NCBI RefSeq assembly: GCF_030272615.1
Contig: NC_081408.1
Coordinates: 303,341,450-303,405,449 of the forward strand
From: Cryptomeria japonica
Lineage: Eukaryota; Streptophyta; Pinopsida; Cupressales; Cupressaceae
Direction of reading: 5' to 3'
Length of the DNA: 64,000 nucleotides
In this document: piece after piece, positions 12,204 through 22,933 of the stretch
Numbering within the stretch: position 1 is the stretch's first letter
Layout of the letters: each line of letters opens with the position of its first letter
Notes under the pieces: generated by a model
Databases searched by the model: none
What the model saw: only the letters and a program-made list of their open reading frames with translations
Told to the model about the DNA's origin: nothing
Made by a program: the position numbers and the translations under genes

Positions 12204-14188
12204 TGTATACCAATAAAAGTATCAAATACATCCAATATAGACAAATAGGCTTGCCAAAAGCCATATGGACATAGAATGTCACGTATTCATAAAATAAAAC
12301 ATATGTTATAAATTGCTATAAAGGCATACAACATGATATCCAATAAAGTCAAATAGGAGCTTACCAAAATCCATATGGACATAGAATGTCACATATTTGT
12401 AATACAAATCATATGTTCAAAATTGCCATATAGGCATACTGATAGTTCTGATACTAATTGTTAAGTATAGATGCCAAGCTAACAAGATGAGAGCGGGGGT
12501 GAATCATACAAACTTAAACTTCCATGAAATCAATAGATTCAACCTTGGTAACATATACTTCAACAATGTAACCAAAAACTGCTAAACATGCAAACTCATA
12601 AACATATAATCATCATAACACATTCAAAACCAGATTTAACATGGAAACCCAAATAGGGAAAAACCACTGTTGGATTTTGGACCCACTAAGAAATATACTC
12701 TTCTAGAGTATGCTCGGTTAAAAGAAAATCCCGTTAAAGATTACAAAACACATTGCTAGATGTGACCCGGTTAAGGGATTTCCCTCAGATCTGTTAGGAT
12801 CTTCACATTGTTACAAGTGACCTTGTCAAAGGGTTTCAAACACTCAATTAGAATGTCACCTTGCTAGAGGATTTACAAATAAGACTGTTAAGTCTACTCA
12901 GTTAAGAGGTTTTCTGTCACTTACAAATAAACAACAGTAATGAGTATGTCTGCAACTTTGCATCTAAAATGCTAAAGCAGATTCTTATTTGCTCAATACA
13001 ATCTAGTCATAGGACTTATCTTGCCCCTCTGCTAGGCTCCTTACTCTGTTATTCAAATAGGTCTTCAAGCTTCTGTGCTCAGTAATCACTATGTAGCATC
13101 CCTGTGCTTACATTTGCCTGCATGCATTGTTTATCAACAGTTCCTTATTTATAAACAATTTGCTAACCGCATAATCTCCTTGATCACATTTCCCATGATC
13201 AATCTTAGCCATCATATCTCTAGACTTGACCAGGTTCAATGTATCCTTCAATCTGAAAACATTTTACCTCACCTTGGAACTTGCATATATTTCTTGGAAC
13301 TTGTGCAAGGGTATTGCAATTCAATCTGAGCTATAGATATTCCTACCGATCTTCCATTGCCATAGATTCTTAACAAACTTCATACACGTTGTATCAATCA
13401 TTTAATCATATCGAGCTCATTAGCTTCCTTTATTAAATAGTGCATGTATTCATCCAATGCATTCTATTATTACTCAATTGCAACTCGGTAAATACTAAAC
13501 TTCACTCAATAGACATTCTGCCTTCATTAACCAATAGCGATAACCTTAGGGTTTACCGACTAGGTTCCTTAGGGTTTACCAACTAGGTTCTTTGCTTGGT
13601 AACATAGTATAGTATTAACCTTACAAACAATAGCATATGTAGGATATCAAAACAATCTAAACATATCTCATCATTGTCTAACTCGGTAATAGTTGCCCAT
13701 TGAATAACTTATTCCTCCCCTTATTTATCACATTCTTTCTGTGTCTTTTACCGACATCTTAATTCTCTTCAAAACATACTTCTTAAGATATGGCAACATC
13801 ATACTAAATCAGAAAATCAATTTCTTGACATCAATGACAAAATAATGTTATTAAGATAGTAAACATCCTTAATCAGTTATATCAACAACCTTTTCAATAA
13901 CCTTATTAAAATGCCAACAATCTCCCTTTGTCTGTTATAATGCCAACACATAAAACATAGTATCCAATAAAGTCAAATAAGAGCTTGCCAAAAGCCATAT
14001 GGACATATAATGTCACGTATTCATAATACAAAATATATGTTCAAAATTGTCATATAAGCATACAACATGGTATCCAATAAAGTCAAATAGGAGCTTACCA
14101 AAAGCCATATGGACATAGAATGTCACATATTCATAATATAAAACATATGTTCAAAATTTCCATATAGGCATACAACATAGGACCCTAT
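12204..14188. repeat. ~115-bp tandem repeats, four copies split by an LTR insert
   Basis: Units carry CCATATGGACATAGAATGTC, ATATGTTCAAAATTG and ATAGGCATACAACATGG. Two copies lie at about 12215-12439 (the first diverged) and two at about 13949-14180. They were contiguous before the insertion at 12440-13948. They abut the 3' end of the minus-strand gene at 14194, so they may be its downstream region. Confidence 0.8.
12440..13948 (-). mobile_element. Solo LTR-like insert with PPT and PBS remnants outside the LTR, TSD CATAC/CATAA
   Basis: Read on the minus strand: TGTTGGCATTATAAC, a purine tract AAAGGGAGAT (13921-13930), an LTR-like body from TGTTGGCATT (13919) to TTAACA (12459), then ATTAGTATCAGAAC, which resembles an initiator-Met PBS, ending in CTATCA at 12440. 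The flanks are CATAC (12435-12439) and CATAA (13949-13953), a 5-bp TSD with one mismatch that restores the 115-bp repeat. The body also has the TTCACCCCC-CTCTC block near the LTR 3' end seen in other Copia LTRs here. An ordinary solo LTR would not carry PPT and PBS remnants inside its TSD. Confidence 0.7.
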
Positions 14189-14193
14189 TCTAT

Positions 14194-16330
14194 TCATTTC
14201 CCTCTATGGGAAGGAAACAAATCATGAGATATCTTTGTCTGTTGGGGGGATGGAGATGTATATGATGTAGGCATCTTTCGAGTATGCCCACTCAACCTTC
14301 TCTCTAGACTTTTTTGTAACTCCACTGATACAATGAAAAGAATGATGTTAGCATATACAAAAATTGAATTTAAGAATAACATATAATAGAATAGTCCCTT
14401 ACCACATACAAATAATCACAATGTTCATCCACAATAGGTGCACATTCATGATCTGGAGTGACAAGCCCTTCCTATAGGCATCACAATATAAATTAAATGA
14501 AATACAAGTGTCATTAAAATTTTCAATAACATATTATTAAGATAACAAATGTAATGCTAAATTTACTAAATTTACAAATACATCTCATACTTCTGTCAAA
14601 GCAGTTGAACTTGCTACTATTGTAGCAACACTGCGCTCCATTGATGCACAAACAATAGGAGGAGTCTCTAATTCAACATATAAAAATTAAACAAATTATA
14701 TTGATCAATCACCAAAACTATCTATATTATTTAATAACAACAATAAAGATAAATTGCTTACCTAGGTGAAAGATTGCCGATGAAATACACTATGAGGTGT
14801 TGATGTTGAAGCTCCAACATCAAACTATTTGACATCCAAAATGAGTAATTAGAAAATCATTCACATAAGGTTCAACTATCTACATATAATAATTATATTT
14901 CTTCACTTGTACACCTATGGAGTCGACGAAGTCAAGAAAAAGGGTGTTGCAGGAATGTTGCTAGTATTGTGAACACTTTGACCCTGATTTTTTATCATAA
15001 TAATTTACTAATTTAGATATATTCTTAAATTTCCATATAAGATTTAATAAAAAGAATGAAATTAACTTGTAATGAAATCCACCTAGGTATCAATGCCAAA
15101 TGTTTCGTTCAGCAAGGATTATGTCTTGACAATGGTCTTTGTAGCAAACTCTGCTCATGCATGTGCATTCTTAGTACTATTAGGATCATAAGTGCGAAGA
15201 GAACCACAAGATCAACAAAAATGAGCTAGAAATCGATGCTTAGAAGAATCACCATCATCACTCACATCACCCTCTACTAGAGGCCTAGCATATTGTATAA
15301 GGGTCTGATTGAGTGAGTTAATGGAGTCTAGAAGCTTAATAATAACTCGCATCACCATCAACACTCTCCTTCACAATGGAAGGAATAATAACATGATCCA
15401 CCATAGGTCTAGCCAAGGGTCTTGGTGGGAGATTTGGGTCACGCTGTGCACCCTCTATATCATGTGAGGAACCCCCACCTCTACCTTGGAAATCTAGAAA
15501 ATCAAAATAGTTTGGGATCTCATTAAGGACAAACTCACAGTACAATTTTCTAAAAAAGTATTGGGGTACCTCATGATTATTGCATGGAGGCTAATCAAAT
15601 ACCATCCACCATCTATCCCAAAAATTGTTCTTAATCCCTTCATGATGACACCAATGAATAGGGAATCTCCTACATCCAGGGTGTAAAGGTTTATTTGTTC
15701 GAGGGTCTGTAAAAAGAGCACACAAGTCAAATTTATTAATTTTCTTTTTCTTCATTGCTGCATATGATAATTTCTCAGCATAAAATTGCTTTTGTTCTTC
15801 CTTCTTATTGGACCAAAAAATTATTTGCCCAATCACGGATTGTATTTGAGATACAATAGATTGCAAAGAACTGGCAAGGTTTGTCCTATGGGAGTTTGTT
15901 CCAGTGGGATCTTTTAGCCTTGTGATTAAACCTTCAAGCTCTTTTTGGCTATTATCTATTTGACCTAATAGGTTTTCTTGTGTACTTATGGGATATCTAG
16001 GGATTGTAGGAGGTTCGTGATGTGCTTCTTCTTCAATATGGTCTTCATGAGCAGGTGATTGAGTGTTTTCAACATTTTCTTGTCTAATCTCATTTCCTGA
16101 GAATGAAAATAAATTTAAATCAAGAAACCTAGTTTAATCTTCAAATTAATAAAAAAATGATAATAAGAAAACAAAATACATACCTCTTTGAGCTCTTTGA
16201 TATCATGGCGGCATTTTGATGAGAGATGGATAGTTTAGTTTCCAATATCAAGCTTCTACAAAGGGAGAGCGCAATAAAATGGCACCCCAAATCACCAAAA
16301 TGCGGGTTTGGGAGTGCAGAATGCATCCAA
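14194..16330 (-). pseudogene. Decayed multi-exon gene of unknown function next to a transposon terminus
   Basis: Splice-bounded blocks on the minus strand: ~16330-16184 (donor GTATGT), 16096 to ~15070, 14983-14915, ~14830-14762 (donor GTAAGC), 14667-14591, 14471-14403 (donor GTAAGG) and 14324-14194 (stop TGA at 14194). The large exon encodes an acidic N-part, a Lys/Gln-rich helix, then FTDPRTNKPLHPGCRRFP followed by HWCHHEGIKNNFWDRWW. A TAG follows at ~15594, a frameshift near 15350, and more stops (TGA, TAG, TAA) down to 15070. I do not recognise the family. The first exon starts ~230 bp inside the terminal repeat ending at 16557, reading inward, which is the usual layout of a transposon gene. 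Exon phases at the 3' end are unresolved. Confidence 0.5.
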
Positions 16331-16354
16331 AATGCAGACTTATATTTTTTTATG

Positions 16355-16495
16355 GTTTGAAAAGGTCATATTGTGTGTGACCTATAAGGCACGCACCCTA
16401 TAGGCTTGGCATGTCAAGCCTTAGGCTTGACACACCAAGCCTAAAGGGTGTGCACCTTATAGGGCATGAGCCTTATAAGGCACATGCAATATGAC
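16355..16495. repeat. Long imperfect hairpin in subterminal DNA
   Basis: The left arm (..CCTATAGGCTTGGCATGTCAAGCC) is followed after a few bases by its near complement (GGCTTGACACACCAAGCC..). Outer blocks GTGACCTATAAGGCACGCACC and GGTGTGCACCTTATAGGGC extend the pairing to about 50 bp per arm. Located 60-200 bp inside the terminus at 16557. Confidence 0.7.
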
Positions 16496-16518
16496 AATTT
16501 AAATATTTTTTTGAATTG

Positions 16519-16557
16519 TGGCACCTTTTTGGTACCACAACTTTGTGCATACACCCT
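16519..16557 (-). repeat. Right terminal inverted repeat, same family as the 17805-39062 element
   Basis: The complement reads AGGGTGTATGCACAAAGT and then TGTGGTACCAAAAAGGTGC, nearly identical to both ends of the large element inserted 1.2 kb away. The next base pairs (GTA at 16558) begin the Copia LTR, matching LTR position ~43697, so this end is a true insertion boundary. The matching left end was not found in the window. Confidence 0.75.
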
Positions 16558-16917
16558 GTAGTCCGATTCATTTTGTAAGTTAGTGAGACTTCCCTGAGGG
16601 TTCTAGCCTTCTGGACGTATATCTTATGTCAATGAGCCTAGGTAGTGTTCCTGAATGCATGTGCATTCCCCATTGTAATATTTTCACATACTAATGCAGA
16701 GTATCATCTTATTGTGGGTAGGTTCCCACTGTGGTTTTTTCTTTGACCGGGTTTTCCACATCAAGAATCTTGGTGTTGTGTGTTGCGTTGAACCATTCAC
16801 TTGCTTATCTTTTTGTTGCTGCAGTTTATCAATTTATTCTTTGCTGTTTAGTTTTCTTATTTCCGGTGAAGACTGGTTCACGCCCCTCTCAATCTTCCTT
16901 CTTGATTGCTGCTAACA
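16558..16917 (+). repeat. Copia 5' LTR, right part (R/U5), truncated by an upstream element
   Basis: Aligns with 43697-44062 (3' LTR): shared TCATTTTGTAAGT, GAGACTTCCCTGAGGGT, TGTGCATTCCCCATTGTAA, and a TTCACGCCCCTCTCA block before the terminal GCTGCTAACA. The first ~900 bp of the LTR is missing because another element's terminus abuts at 16557. Confidence 0.85.
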
Positions 16918-16918
16918 A

Positions 16919-16931
16919 TTGGTATCATAGA
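16919..16931 (+). other. Copia primer binding site
   Basis: TTGGTATCATAGA follows the LTR end by one base and resembles the initiator tRNA-Met PBS TGGTATCAGAGC, with one mismatch in the PBS core (T for G). Confidence 0.85.
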
Positions 16932-16974
16932 TAGATCTTTTGGTAGAAGATTAATCACTTGAGGAAGATCCGAG

Positions 16975-17804
16975 ATGGTATCTCAAGGTATTCTTTTCAA
17001 GAAGGACAAACTGAGGTTTGATGGAAGTAACTATACTATGTGGAAGAACTAGATGGAGGTGCACCTGAAATGTCTTGGAGAAAATTATTTGAAGATCACT
17101 AAGAATGCTTACGTTGTCCTTGGAATGGATCATCCACTCTTGATGAAGTTAAGGAAGTTGAATATAACATCAAAGTGAAGGAAGCATTACTCAGTGCCCT
17201 GACTAATTCTAAAATGACAAATGTAATGGAACTTCAGAGCGCAAATGAGATCTGGGTGAAGTTTGAGATCTTTTATAAAGGTGATAGTCAAGTGGATGTT
17301 TCTAAGTTTAAGAGTTTGAAAGGAAAGTATGAGACATTGAAGATGGGAGATGATGAGAACATACATTCATACATGGCTAAGGTGAATGAGCTTCTCCTTG
17401 GTATCAAATGTTCCTGTAGAAAGATTGAGGAAGATGAGATTGTTGCTAAGGTGTTGAGATCTTTTCCTCTTTCTTACAAGCATAAGGTTGTTGCTATAGA
17501 TGAGATCTAGAGTGTAACTACAATGACAAGAGACATGTTGATTAGAAAACTTGTTGCATTTGAGCTGAGTGGATTTGGAGAATCACATGGAAAGTCTAAG
17601 ACAACATTTAAAGAATCAACATTTGTTTCGAGCAAGTATAAGTATGATCCTAATGAGTGAAGGATATCTAGGTATGAAAGAGAAAGAAGAGAGATTGCAG
17701 AGCAAGAGACAGAGCTTGATGAGCTTAAAGCATTGATTGCCTAGAGATTGCCTAAAGGTACCAGTAAGTATGATGGAAATTTTCCTTTGAAATGTTTTAC
17801 TTGT
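16975..17804 (+). pseudogene. gag: Copia gag (N-terminal part), ends inside the zinc knuckle
   Basis: From ATG 16975: a gag polyprotein of the UBN2/DUF4219 type (LRFDGSNYTMW, LKCLGENYLKI, KEALLSALTNSKM, FKSLKGKYETLKMG, SYMAKVNELL, KVLRSFPLSYKHKV). A CAG-to-TAG stop lies at 17050, a frameshift near 17120, and further stops near 17508, 17658 and 17742. It ends with KCFTC, the first half of a CCHC knuckle; the second half (NKIGHFA) resumes at 39065. Role in an intact element: nucleocapsid that packages element RNA. Non-functional here. Confidence 0.9.
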
Positions 17805-17859
17805 AGGGTATGTGCACCAAGTTATGGTACCAAAAGGGGGTCTTAAGATGCCACTTTTT

Positions 17860-18577
17860 TCTAAAATCAGAAAAGTCTGAACTTCAACGACAAATTGAAT
17901 ATAGTTACAATCCAAATTGGAAGATGCAACAAGAACAAGAGTTAGAGTGCTTCGAGTCTACTTTCTAAACTACTAATTTGTTTTGAAAATGGTTGAGATT
18001 AAGGGCTTTGAAAAGGGGGCCCACAAAAAGTGATCCTGTTTTTATGCAAAAAACATAACATAGTGTATGTTGTGGCCCCCCTAAAATGTTAACATTTTTT
18101 TTTAGTTTTAAAAATCACTTCAGTGAGAAATTAGCTAACACCTTGTAGTTTATGCTAGATTTTTCAGCTAATTTTTTAATGAGTATATGACTTTTTACTA
18201 ATTTTCAAAGTGGACACATCCTGAAAAACAGAAATTTGAGCATGCTCCCCCCTAAAATCATTGATGACTAATCAAAAATCATTTTTTTTAAAAATTGTGT
18301 AGAATGGAGTCTAGTTTCTAAATATATAAGTTTCTTCAAAATCTGATGAACATGTAAAAAACTATACCCAAAATAGTGCATGTTGGTTTTCGACAAAAAA
18401 TGGACACACTAACAAAAGAAATTATAGATGAAAGCCTTAATGAAATAAAAATGTGAAAAAAATTACATGCTTGGATAGCTAAGAGAGAGATTGAGGTTTG
18501 TATGGTGTTTTTTTCAAGTTTCATTGAAACACATGCAAACCTGATGGAGAGCACAACAAAAAATATGTGAAAATGTT
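17860..18577. other. Left-only unique segment of the foldback element
   Basis: About 720 bp that has no inverted counterpart at the right end, where the terminal repeat passes directly into ATCTTTTCATAAAA. Contains GGGGGCCCAC and GTGGCCCCCC as a spaced inverted pair (about 18015-18085). No credible ORF. Confidence 0.6.
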
Positions 18578-19130
18578 TAATCTTTTGATAAAAAAAAGGT
18601 TTTAGGCCTAAAATGGTCGTCTAGCCCTTTGGGTTGGATGCCCAAGTACAATCCAACCCAAAGGGTTGGTGGTTTCAAATCCAAACCATTTGGCGAGCGC
18701 CAAATATGGCGCTTGCCCTATTTTGTGCTCGCCAAATGCAAAATTTTGAATTTTCACATTTGGCACTCGCCAAATGTGAAAAGTCATTTTTTCCATTTGG
18801 CGAGTGCCAAATTTGGTGCACACCAAATGTTATGCATTGTCCAATGTGAAGGTTTTGTGAGTGTGTAGATTTTCCAATCTAGGCACAAGTTATATCTGCC
18901 CTCAAAGGAGAATATATACATGAAATATAACATCTTATACTTTAAGTTATATTTCATGTATATATTGGGAGGATATTTGAGAGTGGTTTCATCTCTATAG
19001 GCCTTATAATGTAGATTCTAGTTTTAAGAGGATCATATAAAATTTTAGACTTAGTCAAATTTTAGTAATCAAAATGCTCCTATTAGATTTCTTCAGTAAT
19101 GTATCTTGCTCTCTTTATCATACCCAAACT
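18578..19130. repeat. Left inverted arm with clustered short palindromes
   Basis: Inverted relative to 38460-39020. Includes a perfect 15-bp stem CCCTTTGGGTTGGAT/ATCCAACCCAAAGGG (about 18624-18665), at least four TTTGGC..GCCAAA palindromes, and TATATTTCATGTATATA flanked by its own complement. The complement of 38590-38630 carries the same GGAGAATATATACATGAAA block. Confidence 0.85.
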
Positions 19131-20535
19131 CTAGACCTATCTCTATCTCTCTTGTCTCTCTCACTTCTCTCTCCCCTCTCTAGGTAAACCTAACTTCTCT
19201 ACCTTTCATTCCTTCCTTAACCCCATATCTATCCTTGACTCCCTCCCTCTCTCTTCTTCTCTCTCATTCTCTTATTATTTCACTCCCCTCCCTCTCCATT
19301 CCCTTGGTCACTACCTATCCCTTCTATCTTCTCTCTCCCCATATCTAGGTCTCTTCCTCCCTCCTTATCAACCTCACTACCTCTCCCTCCCTATATTATT
19401 ACCCACCTTTCTCTCCCCCTCTAGGTATCTCACCTAATTAATTGTCCACCCTCTAGTTCTCTCCCCCCATTTCCATATTTCTCTCCCTCTCCCTTACCCC
19501 TATCCATTTATGAACTCTCTCCCTCTATTCTCTCTCTCCAAACCTATCTATCTCCTCATTCCTTAGGTATTTGAACCCCTCCATGTCTACCTCTCCATCC
19601 ATCCCCTCTTAGTCATCTCTTTTCTCTTATATCTATTCCCTCTCTCCATTGTCTAGGTTGTCACCTCTCCCTCCTACTCTCTCTACCTCCCTCTCTCAAA
19701 TTTCTAGGTTTCTCCCTCATTCCCTCTCCACCTCTATACTTATCCATTAATGTCTCATTAGGCACCTATCTTTAAACCCCTCTATCTATCTCTCCTCTAT
19801 CTATCCCATCTAGGTATTTAACCTCTCTCTCATGCTCTACATATCTCATCTCTCTATTTATCCCCTCTCTAGTTCTCTCCCTTCCTCTCCACCTCTCTCT
19901 CTCCATCACCCTTTACCCATCTCCCTTTATGAACTCTCCCCTTCTCTTATCTCTCTCGTTACCTCTTTATCTACCAAAACATCTAGACCTATTACTCCCC
20001 CTTTCTTCTCTCTATTTCTTCTCTCTACCCTCTCTATGTCTCTCCTATACTCTCTCTCTCTCTCTCTCTCTCACCTTCCCTCCTTATCTCCATATCTATC
20101 CTTCCCTCCCTCCATCTCTCTTCTCTTCTTATTGTTTCTCTCCACTTTCTCTATGTTCTCTTAATGAATTCCTCTCCCTCCTAACCTCTCTTTCCATACC
20201 TATTTTTCTCCTTCCCTCCATCTTTACATATCTACATCTCCCTCTTTGTCTCTTAATCCCCCTATATCTACTTCACCTCTATCTTTCCACCTTATGTCTC
20301 TCACCTCTCTCTTCCTAGGCTCTATATCGCTCACCTGTATATCTCTCTCCTCTCTAATTCTTTCCTTTCCACCTCATTAGCCCTCTTTCTCTCTTACTTT
20401 ATTCTCCCTCTCCCTCACCTATCTACTCTTCCCTCTCTAGGTCTCTCACCCATTCCCTACCCACCTCTCCCTTTCTTCATAGATATCTCTTCCTCTTTAT
20501 TCTTCCCTCTCCCCTCTTCTTTCTCACTCCCCTGT
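19131..20535. repeat. CT-rich (polypyrimidine) left arm
   Basis: About 1.4 kb composed almost wholly of C and T on the plus strand, with degenerate units such as CTCTAGGTCTCTCACC, CCATCTCTC and CCCTCC. Open frames here (Ser/Leu/Pro-rich) are composition artefacts. Its complement matches the GA-rich arm 32040-32684 plus 37272-38460. Confidence 0.9.
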
Positions 20536-20654
20536 ATAGGATTTAGATAATAGGTTGTAGGATATAAGGTTTATGGTATGGGGTACAAGATTGATGAAAC
20601 ATTCTTTAGGGTAGATAGGGTTAAGGGTAGTGGTCGTATTGATAGTCAGGACAT

Positions 20655-21820
20655 AGTATGACCCCTTAAGACACAATATGTTCCTTATGATACCATATGA
20701 CCCCTTAGGACACCATATGACCCCTAATAACACTATATCATGTCCTAAGGGGTCATATGGTGTTCAATGACGCCTTACGACACCATATGACCCCACATGA
20801 CATTATATGACCCCTAATAACACCATATGGTGTCCTAAGGGGTCAAATGGTGTCGTTATAGGTTATATGGTGTCCTATGGGGTCATATGGTTTTCTATAA
20901 CCCCTTAGGACACCATATGACCCTTAACAACACCAAATGGTGTCCTAAGGGGTCATATGGTGCTCTATGACCCCTTAGGACACCATATGACCCCTAACAT
21001 CACCATATGGTCTCCTAAGGGGTCATATGATTTCCTAAGGGGTCATATGGTGTCCTAAGGGGTCATATGGTGTTTTATGACCCCTTAAGACACCATATGA
21101 CCTCATACAACACCATATAATCCCTAACAACACCATATGGTGTCCTAAGGGGTCATATGATGTTCTATGACCCCTTAGGAAACTATATGACCCCTAATGA
21201 CAACATATGGTGTCCTAAGGGGTCATATGGTGTTCTATGACCCCTTGGGACACCATATGAGCCCTTAAGACACCATATGACCCCTAAAAACAACATATGG
21301 TGTCCTAAGGGGTCATATGGTGTTTGATGTCCCCTTAGGACACCATATGACCCCATACGACACCATATGACTTCTCACAAAAACCATATGTTGTCCTAAA
21401 GGGTCATATGGTGTCCTAAGGGGTCATAGAATAACATATGACCCCTAACAACATCAGATGACCCCTTAGGACACCATATGGTGTCGTTAGGGGTCATATG
21501 GTGTCCTAAGGGGTCATAGACACCATATGACCCCTTAGGACACCATATGACCCCTAACAAGACCAAATGACCCCTTAGGACACCATATGGTGGCCTTAGG
21601 GGTCATAAGGTGTCCTAAGGGGTCAGATGGTGTCCTAAGGATTCGTAGAACACCATATAACCCCTTAGGAAACCGTATACCTTATGACCACTTAGGACAC
21701 CATATGACCCCTAAAGACATGATATGACATGTCCTAAGGGGTCATATGGTGTCTTAAGATGTCATAGAATATCATATGACCCTTAAAGACACCATATGAC
21801 CCCCAAGGACACCATATGAC
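20655..21820. repeat. Bidirectional 20-bp satellite, left block
   Basis: The monomer GGGGTCATATGGTGTCCTAA and its reverse complement alternate irregularly, with variants TCGTTAGGGG and TTCTATGACC. Each monomer contains palindromic CATATG. Adjacent opposite units create 40-bp near-perfect palindromes. The block is separated from the right block by the LTR element whose TSD (ATGAC) is part of a monomer. 20536-20654 is a transition sequence. Confidence 0.95.
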
Positions 21821-22624
21821 AATTAGGATTGATGATACTCCCAAAGATACTGAGAGGGGGGGTGAATTAGTATCTAACTGGTTTATAGATTCTTTAACCT
21901 TATTAAATATTTTGCAGTCTAAAATAGTGTACTGGTAAACCAAAATTAATGCAGTAAATAAAAATAGTAAATACAAAATAGAAATCACACCATAACACAA
22001 GATGTTTAATGAGGAAACCTGGTGTGGGAAAAACCTCAGTGGGATTTGTGACCCACAATATTCACTCACTGGCTAATGAATGGATATTACTTACAAGAGG
22101 GTCCTGCACATGCAGGAAGGCCAACTACCTAAAGCTCACTGCTTAATTGCAAATGGAAGTCTCACTGACTTACAAAATGGATTAAGAAAATCCAATGTAG
22201 TGTACTACTACAAAACAACATCTTCTATGCCAAGTTCAATACCGGTTTAAGCTCATACAATAACCATAAACCCTTATACAAGATCTGCCTTAATATTCAC
22301 TCATTACTTCTGCAATATTTGCTTCTTCTATAATCCATCCATGTCCACATGTAAAATGATTTACAAGACCTCATACATATATGAGTCTTATTAAAATATG
22401 CCATGTCGACTTACAAAAAGATATTACAATTAAATACAAAATATAATAATCAAAATCCTATCAACTGAGATGCCGGTAAACATTATTGTCACTGCCGGTG
22501 AACTATCTGCCAGTGTAAAGTCTGCTAGTGTTGGTGCCTGCTAGTGCCATAAGATTGCAAGGTTTCCATCAATGACAACACCTTGAATCACCTTTAACTA
22601 CCATTAGAGTGTGCAATGCCAACA
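21821..22624 (-). repeat. 3' LTR of the pol-less element
   Basis: Starts TGTTGGCATTGC at 22624 after the PPT and ends near 21821, where the expected ..CTAACA reads ..CTAATT (end dinucleotide CA changed). Shares GGTGTGGGAAAAACCTC and CCACATGTAAAATGAT with the other LTR; by eye roughly 90% identical. Confidence 0.9.
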
Positions 22625-22637
22625 ATCTCCCCCTTTG
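22625..22637 (-). other. Polypurine tract
   Basis: Minus strand AAAGGGGGAGAT immediately upstream of the LTR start TGTTGG; the standard plus-strand primer site. Confidence 0.9.
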
Positions 22638-22933
22638 GCATTGATGGCAACACTCATGAGAAAAATCCAAAAATTGTCCCCAAAATTGAAGTCCAAAAAT
22701 CTTACCAAAAATGTGTGCTCCCCCTGAGCAGATGATCTCTTCTAATGACCATTTTTCTCTGTACTACTACTACCCCTTTGACATCAATGACAAAGATTGT
22801 CAAAATTGTCAAATGGGTGTAGTTTTCAACTAGAACGTTGTAACCGGTTGGTTACAATCTGGAATAAGTTTGCTAAAACCAAGTTCAAACTCTAAGTAAA
22901 CCTGTTGCTATCCTTCAAAGTTTCCTCTGATCT

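Noticed and set aside
19832-20318. Open frames of 110-129 codons (Ser/Leu/Pro-rich) in the CT-rich arm
   Set aside because: Pure consequence of C/T-only sequence lacking stop codons; overlapping frames on the same strand are equally open.
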